Of a DNA stretch of 64,000 bases, positions 50,202 through 62,040 are shown piece by piece; the first letter of the stretch is position 1, and every line of letters starts with the position of its first letter. Position numbers and translations under genes: made by a program. Source of the DNA: Puccinia triticina (taxonomy: Eukaryota; Basidiomycota; Pucciniomycetes; Pucciniales; Pucciniaceae); NCBI RefSeq assembly GCF_026914185.1, contig NC_070567.1, positions 1,612,001 through 1,676,000 of the forward strand, read 5' to 3'. The notes beneath the pieces were generated by a model. It was not told where the DNA came from. It did not search any database and saw only the letters and a list, made by a program, of their open reading frames with translations.

Positions 50202-51478
50202 GGCTTGGCATCTGAATCACAGAAGGCTATCTGTGTGCAATGAGACTCGCACATAGTCAACTGATACCAATAATACTTTGAAGACCTTAACCACCGATGT
50301 CAACGGTCAAAGTGCAATTCAGCTATTCGCTCCCTAGTGATAAGGAGGGCCGGTCGCGTGGTAATAAAAGCGCTATCACCGTCTGGACCTGGTGACACCA
50401 CACTCATAAGTCGCTTGTCAGCGTACTTGCCAACAAGGACAGGCACTAGTGACCGAGGTATACCCGACGGCCAAAAGCTCATTTGATCCATTTACTTCGG
50501 GCCTGGTGATGAAGTGCCCGGGTGGTGTAGTCGCATTATGAGACAATTGATTGTCAACTGGCGACACCCGAACACGCGTAATTCTGAATGAAATCTAAGT
50601 TCATTAAAGACAGACAATCACAAAAACACAGATCAAGGGTTTCCCCTACAAAATAATAACAAGAAGAAAAGAAATACAGCCAAACAACAACACCAGCCCA
50701 ATACCCAACCTCTTCTAGGGAGGTTGCAAGCATTGGGCAGATAACCCCCAGCGCGCCGCATTTAAGGCAATTGCAAAGGGGGGTCATCAAGAATTAACCC
50801 TCAAACTGCGCAAGTGCAACAGCGGAGGGGGGTGAGGCAACCCCCAGCTGGAATTACAGCTCTGGGAGTCGCCCGAGCAAATCACCATCACGGCTCTATA
50901 CCCCTATTTATAGCCGCCCAACCTTGACCATGGGCTCAACAGCTATCCACCACCCAATCTCACCCTTCTGCCACCTTGGCCCAGGATACCAGATACTGCA
51001 CGCATCCTCCAGCCAACCCCGCGACTCAATCACAATTACCCAAGCCCTACCAACTGCCCACCAAGGCTTACCATTGCTTGCACCTTAACCCCACGTACCT
51101 AATGACCACTCAACCAGCCAGCTTTCAAGCCACTCTCCCAAACGGTCATCCTGAACATACTGCCGCGCCTGCTACTCCCTTGCTGCTCAAACGACCAGAC
51201 CCCCACCCACCCATACATGGCACTGATTACCTAGGCCCGGGCCCTTGTCACTCGCCCCCATCGCAACGCCAACCCTATGTACGCTCCAGAAATCTAATCA
51301 TTTCCGGTTTATTTCCATGAATCACAAACGCCAATTATCCACCCATCTTACTTCCAGCGCTCCCATCCAACTATAATGCCTTCCTTGAGCCACAACCATA
51401 CAACATCCAAGAAGCTTCTGCCACGTTGACCGGATCTAGCATCGCCGCCAAGACCACTGAGTAGCAAGAATATAGTGA
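50202..51478. other. Intergenic, no gene recognised
   Basis: No domain-bearing frame. The stretch from about 50550 (TGTCAACTGGCGACACCCG) to 50920 (CCTATTTATAGCC) looks like retroelement LTR/promoter sequence but has no partner copy here. Confidence 0.4.
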
Positions 51479-52370
51479 TCACTTTCTTTTCCAGATTTTG
51501 CCAAAAGTGGCTGAAATCACCAGTGAGATCCCAGTGTTTCTAAGCGCTGTGGCGGCCTGTTTGCGGGACAAGCCAGTGCCAAATTTATGTCCAACGACGA
51601 GGATGACACCGGTTTTGGTCATCCGGCTCTGCTGGGCGCGGGTGGTATGGCTCTTGTCTGTGGGTACTGGAAGGGTTCCCGTGGAAGGAGAGGGGTACAA
51701 GTGCCGTACAGTCTCAGCAAACAAGCGGTCGTAGTTCTCCATCACAACTGCTGCTTTTCCCTCCGGCGAAATGTCGTCGTGATAGGTATATTTGCTGGGA
51801 TAGACTCCCTTGGTGTTGATGTTATTGGCTTGGGCAAAAAACAACGGGCCTCCGAAGAAGGCGGGGAAGTTGGGTAACACTCACTCATCTGGTCTTCTGC
51901 TTTCGAAGTAGACAAAATTCTTGTTGGCTTGGGGTGATCGACAATTTGGATCTGAAGGCAAGCTAGTGGCTGAGGAAGAGTTTGGGCCGCAACTCTTTGG
52001 CTTCCCTGCGACCGCACTCGTAGCCACAACAGCACAACTGGTCAGATAGGTATGCGCCAGGGGGTGTCCCATCCGGCCCTTATAGTTCTGTTTGGTCGCG
52101 CTGATCCCCACCTCATCTTGAGCAGGCCCATGCCGAGCCCTATTCAGAGGCCACATCTGGCGGGTAGGATCCTTGGCCCAGATGCCTGCAAGCTTGGCTT
52201 CCGCCTGGACGACGGAGGATACGGCGGCGACGTAAGACATGACCCCATCGGCCACCAACTTGCCCTTCATCACCTCTGCTGCCGCCACAAGGTCCGGTAA
52301 CCGGGAGTCAACACACAAAATTAGGTATGCCTTCTGGATTGCAATTTCTTCTCCTTCCCCTACAGCCTAC
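51479..52370 (-). pseudogene. Homoaconitase (LYS4-type) fragment
   Basis: Homoaconitase acts in mitochondrial lysine synthesis by the alpha-aminoadipate route. On the minus strand the fragment begins with QKAYLILCVDSRLPDL and continues through AAAEVMKGK, YVAAVSS, AEAKLAGIW, EVGISATKQNYKGRMG and SAVAG. After a TGA at 51883-51881 it goes on with the swivel domain (NTKGVYPSKYTYHDDI, VVMENYD, ILVVGHKFGTG, QAATAL). The loop that should carry the other two Fe-S cysteines (CGPC) is replaced by unrelated sequence at about 52105-52170, and the usual GSSRE reads GLSRK. The N-terminal half and the end are missing. Some interruptions may be retained introns (GTGAGT at the TGA, GTACGG near 51710), but loss of the cluster loop makes a pseudogene most likely. 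Confidence 0.75.
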
Positions 52371-53462
52371 TATGCAAACATATCACACGGGCAACAATCT
52401 CTGTTCCTGGCTCCTTTCAGCTAGCAACAGACGTGAGCCACTGATCCCTCCCCAACGCTGCAGAGGCTCATCATGGATGCTCAGCCACTTCTTGTTGCCC
52501 TGGAAGCCCTCAGGCTCGCAACAACCCTCTCGGGCTTCATCTACCCAAAGGCCTCGCCGACTTCCTCTGCGATCTTGGTAGCTTTGGGGCCGCTAAACTC
52601 GGCCCTTTGACTGTCAACAATCTCTATGAGGTCTGTCTCCGTCCACACAATATATATATCTATGTGTTTTTTATTGTCATATTAGAGCTACCCCTCCAAC
52701 ATGATAAATTATAAGTTTGTGGGCTGGTTTCAAGTGGAGGATTTTTTTTTGATAAGTTACTCAAAAGATAAGAGTTGATTTTAACAATCCTGGAGCTGCA
52801 TATTTTCAAATTCAGGATCGAACACAGAGGCCCCAATTGTTAAAAAGAGCAAATAGATTAGTAAATAATTCATAATCACGGAGCATGTTGCTATGATATG
52901 TTGATCTCTTTTTTTCAATTTGTTAAAGCAATCTAACTGAGAGTGTGGAATTGAAATTGAATGATCTATCTAACTTTGACAAAATGTTGATCTAAAAATC
53001 TGACTAGCCTATCAAGGGGGGAGGACCTGGGTGTTGGTTTTGCAGCGGCGGAGCCGCCTTGGCCTCTAGTTATCCAGATTTCATGAATATATACGATCTG
53101 CCCAGGTCAACGTAGAACAAATGACTTTGCTGAAGCAGGGAGCATCAACCGAATTGGCTTGGGTCAATTGTACCTAGATACAGAATAGATACAAACATGT
53201 AAGTGTAATAACAAATAAGTTGTCTTGGAGGTGGCAGCTAGTTATGAATCTACTCAAGTATTATCCAATATGCTGACACTCGTTGTGTAGGTGGGACATG
53301 GGAACAAATGCCTGCCCGGTCTTTGTATACACCAAGGACACACTGTTAAGGATTCACTTTGAAAGTACTGCGGAAGGGTACTGATTTGAACAAGCATTCA
53401 ATTATCACTAGAGTCTAGCCGCCTTGTGCACTTTCAGAGCATTTGTCTGACCTCTTGCCATT
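52371..53462. other. Intergenic, no gene recognised
   Basis: The + strand frame at 52327-52581 is short and without a known domain. The rest is AT-rich. Confidence 0.45.
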
Positions 53463-53464
53463 TA

Positions 53465-53621
53465 TGGTATTCAAAATTGCATAAGATTTTTTTACATAAA
53501 ATCATAAACTTCAATTTTGGCTGGGAGATGTCACTTTAAGTTTTATGCACGCTGACATCTCCCAGCAAAAATTGGTTTTATGATTTTATGTAAATAGTGA
53601 CATATGCAATTTTGAATACCA
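53465..53621. mobile_element. Stowaway-like MITE, copy 2
   Basis: Perfect 19-bp inverted ends TTATGGTATTCAAAATTGC (from 53462), TA on both sides (53463-53464 and 53622-53623), and a largely palindromic body (TGGCTGGGAGATGTCA mirrored). The TA duplication points to the Tc1/mariner superfamily. Related to 9005-9183. Confidence 0.85.
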
Positions 53622-53623
53622 TA

Positions 53624-54308
53624 ATTATCATCAAAGATGCACATGTGTCCCCCAAAGGGGCCTCATAAGGCCCTGTTTGGCAGCGGTTATTTTGTATCAT
53701 AATTTCCCATTTTGCATAACTGGGCCTCACCAAGGCCCATATCACATCACTTGCATGTTTGGCAGATTTGGGAAGTTATGAGGGTCATCACAACTTTCCT
53801 CATCACTTCTCATCATCCCAGCCATTTTCAACATATGATTCAATTTTGAAGACCACTAATGTCAATTGAACATCCCAAAGAAGTGCCCATGTTACATTAA
53901 ACATTTCACACTACTCTTGTCAAATATCAAGGTAAATACAAGCACCAGTGTCACATTTTTCTATTGCCCCAAATATGAGATTTGCCACAGCCACATTGGT
54001 CATGTTGATCAAGATTTTTAGAAACATATCTTCATTATGCTCAGTAGAACCAGTTGTGATGCACCTTGATCAAAAAATGCACAAACTCATAAGATTGAGC
54101 CTCCTTCCAGTCTGAGGATCATTATTTTTCCTTTGTGGATAATGATCTATGTTTAATGGACTATAAATTGATTGAGCTTAGTCACTTGAACTTCTTTTTT
54201 TAGTCAAAAATCACAAGTTACAGTTTTTTGAATCTAAAATTATAGATTGACTTGTGTACAAAATTGAAGAGGACCTTCCATGGCCACAGCTTCAGAACAA
54301 GCAAAAGT
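53624..54308. other. Intergenic, no gene recognised
   Basis: AT-rich. Short motifs GGGCCTCA / AAGGCCC near 53655-53740 suggest another eroded inverted-repeat element, not delimited. Confidence 0.4.
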
Positions 54309-54708
54309 TGTTGGGAGGGAACCGGAGCGCAGAGAGGTCCCGTTGTCCATGGGCTAAACCCATAGTGGAAAGACTTGGGACCTCTTGGGACGCGTCACCA
54401 GCGCCTCCTTTCCCCTAGGAAGAGGTACGCCTCAGGTTGACCAGGGGATAGGCGCCCAAGCCTCCGCCAACCCCCCAGAAGCTGTAACTACAGCAACAGA
54501 GGCGCGAAGCCAACGTGACACGTGACCAAGCTAAGCGACCCAAGGACGGTCCCGATGGGATGAAGTCGCTGGGAAAGGACATAAATAGGCGACTCCTCTG
54601 CGCCCTAGTTTGTCCCCCCAGCTCTTGTCTTCTCCCATCGAACTCGAGCATCCTGTCTTTTACTCAATCAATTTCCTTTCTTTTCGGCACCACCCGCCCA
54701 CCCCAACA
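54309..54708. repeat. Probable solo or orphan LTR, 400 bp
   Basis: Ends TGTTGGGAGGG and ACCCCAACA form the short inverted TG...CA termini of an LTR. A TATA-like CATAAATAGG is at about 54579. No target duplication or second copy was seen, and the GC-rich sequence to about 55000 may be its internal region. Confidence 0.5.
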
Positions 54709-55108
54709 TAGCGCACACAGGGGGGCACAACTTTTCTTCTGATCCGGGGGGTTTTTCACTCCTCTCGAGCCACAAGACATAGAACAAAGGTCTTCAGAGG
54801 CTTGGGGGACACGGGGTGGAAAGCCCCCCCCGACCCACACTCAGCCGGCTTGAAACCCCCCAAAAGGGGTTCGGGCCGGCCTAGGACCAACGCTGTAGAT
54901 TGCCATCTTCGCGCTGGCCTGAACCTGTAAGAAAAAAAGTGAGAAGCGGGGCCGGGACACTCCCTCTTGGCCAAAATTAGGCAAGAAGAGAGCCCCCCCC
55001 CCCGCTACCCATCCAAGTTCGGTGAGGGACCCGTTGCGGTGGGTGCGTAAAATGGAGTGAGGTCAGAGAGGTGGAGAGAGCTGAGGATACAAAAATCCAG
55101 CCTAGCAA

Positions 55109-55255
55109 AACCAACCTGTTCAAGTGAGGTGGGGCAGCAGTAGGGATGCCGTCTTATAAAAAAAACATGTTCAAGTGAGGTGGGGGCAGCAGTAGGGATG
55201 CAGTCTTAGCAAAACAAACCTGTTCAAGTGAGGTGGAGGTGGCAGTAGGTGTTAG
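55109..55255. repeat. Three-copy tandem repeat of about 55 bp
   Basis: TGTTCAAGTGAGGTGGGG followed by CAGCAGTAGGGATGC and TCTTA is present three times (from about 55117, 55169 and 55221), the last copy diverging. Confidence 0.8.
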
Positions 55256-55931
55256 AATTTGAGACACATTGGTGCCCTCTGAGGACGTGAGGAGAAGATT
55301 TTGAAAGAGGAGATGGGGACTTGATCTTCTTGATGAATTCTTAAGGGTAGTCAACAAAAGAATGTGCTCTGACTCAATGATTTAGTATTAATGAGTCAGA
55401 GAAGAATAAACCAAGCTCGCCTGTCACACTTGTGACAGATGAATACAACAGCTTGAAAAGAGACATGTCTCAACTCTACAGAACACAATTATTTTAGAAT
55501 CTACATGTCTAAAATTAAGAAGATATAAATTCTAAAATTCATGTCTAGAATAAAAAAGATTAAGATCTACATGTCTTAATATTATGATGATTTTATGATA
55601 ACTAGAGGCCAAGGCAGCTTCACCACTGTAAATCCCAGCTCTAAATCTTCAGGTGCCTTGTCTGACTGACTTCAATGAGTCTAGGCAGATTAAGAGGCCA
55701 CACTTACAAGCCAACTCCATGGCTTTGAATTCTTGCAGGTCTCTAGATCTAGCTGATGAGATGAGAATCACTTGTTGCCAGTTGTTTCAGCTAGATTGAA
55801 TTTTGGTGACTAAATATGAGAAAATCAGTTGTTCCCTCTGACTCCCATTTTCATCAATGGATTGAGACCTGAAGCATTGCACTGCAGTTCATGTTCATTT
55901 GAAGAACATTCTGATAGTATTGCTAATTTAA
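55256..55931. other. Intergenic, no gene recognised
   Basis: AT-rich. ATCTACATGTCTAAAAT and variants recur between 55440 and 55590. Confidence 0.45.
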
Positions 55932-56144
55932 GGGCCTGTACCATAGGGGATTAAAATTGAAATTTTCCAAATTTATTTGCCTCAAAATTTCTTGGGACAA
56001 AAACTCATGAGCCTGGCCAAAATGTAGGCTTGAGCCCAAATGTGAAGAATTTCAACATTTGAACCCTCCGCTAGTTTTCAATTTTTGTGTACAGGGCAAA
56101 AAAAAGTTGAAATTTCTCAAAATTGAGGCCCATGGTACAGGCCC
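55932..56144. mobile_element. Tourist/Harbinger-like MITE, 213 bp
   Basis: Inverted ends GGGCCTGTACCATAGGGG and GGCCCATGGTACAGGCCC, flanked on both sides by TAA (55929-55931 and 56145-56147), the target preference of PIF/Harbinger elements. AT-rich interior with AATTGAAATTTT mirrored. Confidence 0.8.
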
Positions 56145-56147
56145 TAA

Positions 56148-57674
56148 GAAGTGCCACAATTCACTCTATAGAAGAATTAGAGTTTTGAATGACTACAGCT
56201 GGAAACATGTTGTTGTTACTTGCCAAAGCTTAATCCCCACATACTTGCTTCAAATTTCTTCAATCACATGTTTATATAAAACTTCAAGTACATAGGCCTT
56301 GTGTGCATCATCCCTTGATTAAGATTCAAATGCTCAACTGATGAGCTTTTCTGACACAAGTGGCCCCATTAATTTCTCTGGGAGCATGAAACACAATTGG
56401 TGGCAGAACTTAGAAGTATTTACACACTCAGTTATCCAGCTTGGGATCAACAGGCCTATGGATACACCCCCAAGCTGATTGAGCAGAAAGCAGAAGAGGT
56501 TGATCTTGCACAAGGTTCAGGTGAATCAGTTTCTGTTCCATGTGGAGATAATTTTTTATGATAGAATCAATGGTGGACTGATCTGATAAATTTTTTGTTA
56601 GTGTAGCATATTGTTATTTTTTCACTGCACTACATCAATAATACTTTTATCCTTGACTTTTTGCAAATAACAATACTTTCTTTGGTTTTATTCTTTTGCA
56701 GTGAGTGTAGATAAAAGATAGCAAGTTAAGAATAACTAAATACTGTGGTGGTTAACCATCTTATCTTATCTCTGAAAATAGATGCACTAAGAGTTAGTGT
56801 ATGTATGATAGTAGATACAACAACATTTATTGCATCTCTGAGATTAACAATAGGACAAGGCAAATCCCCCATGTGATAATCACAATGGAATTTGGTAAAG
56901 AATCTGTTAATGATACGAATATCTTGTGGATGGTAAGGTTGGGGGATATCAGCTCCGGTCTCTTATGTGACACGGAGTTGATGGGATTTTGGATACACGC
57001 TGTAGCGGCTAATGTAGCGGCCAGCGGAAAAAAGGCCACACTATAACCTTAAAGGCCAATGGGAATAAACCACGCCTCGACGCTGGACAGCGGAGGGGCT
57101 AGCACCCTTATATAATAAGGGGACGCGGCGAGTTTACTCGAGCCAGGCGCCGTGGCTACACAAGGAATGAGCCTCTTGTCTTCTAGGATACAGGTGTTAT
57201 AACACTCACCTGTACCTAGGGGAAAAATACACGAAGGAGGAAAAAGCTGTAAAGTAAAAAGGTTAGTAGATTATATAAAACCCCACTCACTTTATGTTTC
57301 AAAGTAAGGTTAGCAGGTTTGTATGTGTAATAATCTTAGGGGGGGAAATCTCTCCAGGGGAAAGATCCCCCCTTTTATATTACAGGATCAGCTCCCTCCT
57401 TCGAGTCAAGGTCCTGAGGGATCCTTAACTCCAAGGAGGAGTGAACACGGAATTCAGAAGGGGATTTACACAAATAGGTATGTAATCACCCTATTTGTAC
57501 ATATATTAAGCTTAATCAGGATAAATACACAGAGAGATAAGATTATCTCTCTCTGTACAAACAGATATGTAATCAATGTGAAATAAGCTTAATTACATAC
57601 TCAAAAGAGTGTGAAATATGTATTAAATACATAATAATAGTACATTGAAATAAAAGGTACATAATTAATGTAAT
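56148..57674. other. Intergenic with an LTR-like segment
   Basis: No gene seen. From 56999 (TGTAGCGGCTAATG) to about 57205 (GTTATAACA), containing CTTATATAATAAGGGG, the sequence looks like a small LTR with a promoter, but no partner was found. The following 100 bp could be its internal region. Confidence 0.35.
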
Positions 57675-57750
57675 GACAGGGAATTGAACTCTTGACTTTA
57701 TGTACATGAGTCAATCATTAAAGAAGTCTTTAACCATTAGGCTATAAGAC
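57675..57750 (-). other. tRNA-like sequence (decayed tRNA or SINE head)
   Basis: On the minus strand, TAGCCTAATGG resembles an RNA polymerase III A box and AGTTCAATTCC a B box, spaced about 45 bp. The acceptor and T stems do not pair well, so a functional tRNA is unlikely. Confidence 0.35.
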
Positions 57751-58599
57751 ATGTACTCTGCATTGTAGACACATGGACTTAGTTTCTCAGTGTCTGACAG
57801 GGGACCTGACTGTTGATCAGAGCTAAATGCAGTAACAAATTTTTGGGCCAAGTTTCATGTATTCACATCTCATTCAAGACATTTTCTGGATGAGCACAGT
57901 TGAAGCAAGCATGAAATAATTATTGCAAATATGATTGAAATCCAGTGCAACAATGAATAGGACAGCTCAACCATGCTTATGAAAAAACATGATGATCATA
58001 GAGAAGAACAATCAAGGCTACAGTGGTCAGGAAAACATGGTCACAAGGGAAGTGGAAAGTGATCAAATTCTTGACTTGATTGGGTGTTTTAGAAAGTTAC
58101 ATGCTATGCAGTATGTCAAGTCAAGTGATCTCCATGCTGAATCTTAATGATTACTGTAAGAGGCTCCATTAACATGAAATTCAGCATTGTATTTGTTGAA
58201 GCATGGGGTGGACAAACTCCACATTTGGAGTGTGTGGTAGTCAAGAGGTGGTTTGTCAGGCTCAGTGATGCCAAGAGTATGAATACTCCTCTAGCTACGC
58301 CGGCGACAGAGCACAGTGCGATGTAGCGCGCAGAAAATGCGCGGTAGAAGTGCAAAGTAGCTTTGACATCTACTTCTAATGAAACCAAAAAAGAGGTTAA
58401 CAGAGGGGCCAGGGGCGCCTGGGGTGGTTTGGTGCCCTCCGCGGTTCTTACAGGGCCTGCGCACAAAATGCGCAGGGGTTTTTGTGTCCTGTGACTTCTG
58501 GGGCCCTTGGAAAGGGGGTCGTTGCGCAATAAATCTCTCCCAGGATATAGATAGGGATAGAGATCCCAATAGAAAGACAAAAAACACAAACTTACTTTT
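57751..58599. other. Intergenic, no gene recognised
   Basis: Frames on both strands at 58116-58640 have no recognisable domain. Confidence 0.4.
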
Positions 58600-59372
58600 T
58601 TAAGGTAGGTTTGCGGAAAAAAGACTGGTGATTCCAAAAAACCGTAATTGGGGCTAGGTCAGAGGGCGCGCTGGTCGGATAGGACGAGGGCGGGTCTGGC
58701 GAGGCTGCGAATTGGTTATAAAGGTATCTGAGGGGCTTTCCTTCGCCTGAAGGCCCTCAATGATATATTCGAGCTACAACCGGTAGGGTTGTAGCTCTCA
58801 TTGCAAATGCTTCCTCGGTTTCTCGGCCGGAGGAAGGCGTGCTTCTGACAAGAGTGCCGGGAGTGAAGGGGAATTCTACTAGTCTCTTTACTCCCATTTG
58901 TTTTTATTTGTCATGTGATCTTTTTGCTATTCCTTGGCTCAAGGAATAGTGTGGTTTTATGTTTAATCATCGGCCGGGGGAGGAGGAGTAGTATAGTTCT
59001 GTTTCTCTCCTCCCCGGCCGAAGTATTTCTATTTCTCATGGAGACTACTCTCGGTTTAGTAGTCTCTTGAGATTGTATGGCAACCCGTTCTCTTGGCTTG
59101 AGAACGGGTTTTGAACTATTGTTCTTTCTCCTGCCGATTCTGCGGCCGGAGCTATTATCCCTACTCGTCTAAGGGATCTTGTTATTATGTATATAATTAT
59201 TTGTTGTTTTTATTCTGTGCGCGGCGCTCCACATCGCAGCTAAGTCTTTCCCAAGAAAGAAGTTTACTTGTAAGCGGCGCTCTGCGCCACTATTAGTACA
59301 TACAATTGTTGTAATGTTACAATAGTTAGCCGGGCTCTAAATTATTATAGTAGCCCGGCTGACATTCCCTCT
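58600..59372 (-). repeat. Probable 3' LTR of second gypsy element (left edge unknown)
   Basis: Ends in CCCGGCTGACA followed by TTCCCTCTCACC, exactly the LTR/polypurine junction seen at 38386/38387 in the intact element. Only the right edge is defined. Confidence 0.5.
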
Positions 59373-59404
59373 CACCAAGATAAGTTACTTGTAACTTAGC
59401 TGAG

Positions 59405-60335
59405 CTATTTACGCTTAGAAACTCTGTAGTTGCGTAGTTGAATTGCTCCATCCGGGATATTATTCTTGGGTAGCCATTCATCTTTATCTGCTGACTGGTT
59501 TCTGTATCTTACTAGGTATAACCTCGTATCTTTACCTAAAACTCTCTCTTTTTTATCTTTGAGGATCTTATGTACTTAGTTGCTCCTTTGTAGGTGGCTC
59601 TTCTATTGGTACGGGCAAAGGTTTGGGGACCGGCTCATTTTCTCTGTGAACATATCTTTTTATTAGGCTCACCGCAAATACGGGATGTTTCCTGCTGAAT
59701 TCCTCTGTAAGAATCACTTCCACTGCATTTTTACCGTGTAAGTTTTTGATTACAAATGGTCCTACAAAGGCGGGTTTGAGTTTTCTAAAACCGCCCAAAT
59801 TGTTAAAATTTACTGTAGAAAGAATTACTTTTTCTCCTATACGGAATTCTGGTTCTTTATGACTCTTGTCCCAACGCATCTTACTGTACTCAGCCGCTTC
59901 TTGAACGCATTTAGCAGCATGTTTATTTGCGGCTTCTAGCATCTGTTTAAAGTCTAAAGCTGTAGGATGTGCTAGTGGCAATTTATCATTGAGAGTGTCT
60001 TTAGGTAGTCTGGGATTCCAACCCCTTTCTAAGATATACGGCGCTTCCTTAGTAGTAGAGTGCTTGCTACTCTTGTAGGCCATTTCTAGGGCAGGGAGTA
60101 GATTAACCCAGTCATGTGTATACCCGTCACTATTTTTAAATTCCAGCCCAAAGGCGCAAAATCTTTGTAGAAGATCTTCCAGTGTCTGGATCATTCTTTC
60201 TGCTAGGCCATCCGTTTGTGGATGATACGCAGTTGAGAAGGCTAATTTGGTACCCAGCATATTGTGAAGATTTCTCCAAAATTCTGACGTAAATTTTGGA
60301 TCTCTGTCACTGATAATAATTTTTGGGATACCCAC
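59405..60335 (-). pseudogene. Ty3/gypsy integrase and chromodomain fragment
   Basis: A close relative of the 38.4-44.6 kb Pol. The frame 60335-59568 contains [28 protein letters not shown] and the C-terminal [14 protein letters not shown] and [16 protein letters not shown] segments. The chromodomain follows in another frame (LYLVRYRNQSADKDEWL, ending with TAG at 59405-59407), so a frameshift lies near 59570. The left side leads to the LTR at or before 59372. The upstream part is cut off at 60335-60337, where the LTR of another element starts. Inactive here. Confidence 0.88.
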
Positions 60336-60337
60336 GT

Positions 60338-61510
60338 TGTGAGAACTCCTTTTGGGACGGGTGGCAGTTCTGCGAGGGGGAAATAGCAGTTATAATATTT
60401 CAAGTATGTATGAAGCTTTTACAACTGTTACGGGTGGTTTGAAAGACCTGCCCCTCTATAATACTACACAAGAGTTATCACAACACATTTATTTTTATTG
60501 TTGTGGCAAACTAATGATAGAGATAACTATATGTAGCAGTCTCTAATCAAACCTAGATCAAACTTGAATTCAGCGGAAATGTTGAGTGGATACGGGGAAA
60601 TGGAGTTGGTGGTGGAAATCAGTAGGAACGTAAGATATGTTTTATATGGTTTATATGTTTATTGAGTGAGAGAAGTATGTGCTGAGATATAGAATGTTGC
60701 GAAAAAAAAGACTAATGGAAGATGTGAACTATTCAAAGTGTCTTTTGCCCTCCTCCTTAACCTTCAGTTAAGAGTACAATGGGTTAAGATCACTTTGACT
60801 TGTTAAGAGCACAAGTGGTGATGCTTGCTACTTGACTACTTATATATCCTCTGAGGTATGAAAGATGTTGATGGGCAACTTGATTGAGATCACACTAGTG
60901 GATTTATGTTGATTTTAGCTTTTAGCTTCTGAGTGAGATGTGTGTTCTGATTAGGATTGCCTGAGTGGCATCCCCCACTGAGGAGGGAAGACATGCTCCT
61001 TATATAGTAAAATGTGAGGGATTTTTGCTGGTGGGGAAGTCAGTTGAGGGATTTATGCTGGTGTGACTTCTCCTGTGAGGGATTTTTGCTGCATGGAAGC
61101 TTCCATTGAGGGATTTTTGCTGCATGGAAGCTTCCGTTGAGGGAATTTAGCTAGTGAGCCTTCTGATAAACGTGTGATCCAACATGTGACTGATGATGTC
61201 ATGCGAACATACAGGGGTACGTGTGTGCACCTGTATAAACTACACCCTAACTATGTACTTGTACCTGATTCTATACTATGTACTACCAAGTATAATTCTA
61301 TAGTATTTAATTGAGTTATGTCACAAACAGTTTAATCCAAATAACTTTTGACTGAGTGGAGCTAGCCTAGTGGTTCAAGTGAGTGACTAGGGTTTAAATG
61401 ACCTGTAGAATCTAATCATGCAATAATACATCCAAGAATATGCCTCCTTCTCATACAGTGAACCAAGACTTTATGCAATTTGATACTTGAAACAGATTTG
61501 GCACACCACA
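60338..61510 (-). repeat. LTR of third gypsy element (about 1170 bp)
   Basis: Begins TGTGAGAACTCC exactly where the second element's integrase stops, and ends GGCACACCACA before TCCACCCCCAACTT, which is a polypurine tract on the minus strand. A minus-strand TATATAAGG lies at about 60992-61000. Its partner would lie beyond 64,000. Confidence 0.65.
61008..61150. repeat. Short tandem repeats inside the LTR
   Basis: GAGGGATTTTTGCTG with GGAAG and TTCC elements occurs about five times at 30-40 bp spacing. Confidence 0.75.
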
Positions 61511-62040
61511 TCCACCCCCAACTTAATGCTGTCCGCAGCATTCCTGTTTCAAGTATCAAAAGCAAGAAAGGGTACAAAAGAAACAAAGAGTAAAAAAAAA
61601 TCTACATCTACTTCAAAGTTCCTAGACATAAACCAGCACTTCTATCTTTCCTTTTAACACTGGAATCAAGTCCTGCACAATATCCATAACCAGTAGCTCA
61701 AACACTTAACACTTCTAACTTTGTAGATATATCTAATCCAATAGTTATATCCATTTACCCAATATCTCTAACCTAAACTCTAAACTCCAAAACTAATCCT
61801 CATATATTGTAGCTACTAGTGTATGAACCTTGCTTAAACTTCCCTTCCTTGTCAAATGAAAGTCTATCCGTCCCATGATATGTCTTCAGTCCTTATCCAT
61901 GATACAGATCTTTACTTCTGTCTCCCGACTTTTCATTGCCTATTTTGATTTACTGTTGAGATTATTTATACTCTATGATTTCTGCTTAGATTCTCTTTAA
62001 TTTTTTTTTTTTTTTTTTTTTTTTTGAATGTACACTTAAT
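61511..62040 (-). other. Polypurine tract and 3' spacer of the third element
   Basis: Non-coding; includes a run of 25 T at 62001-62025. Confidence 0.5.

Noticed and set aside
52327..52620. Extra gene on the + strand beside the homoaconitase fragment
   Set aside because: Short frame without domain or supporting structure.
57675..57750. Functional tRNA gene
   Set aside because: A- and B-box-like words are present but stems do not pair well, so it is listed only as tRNA-like.
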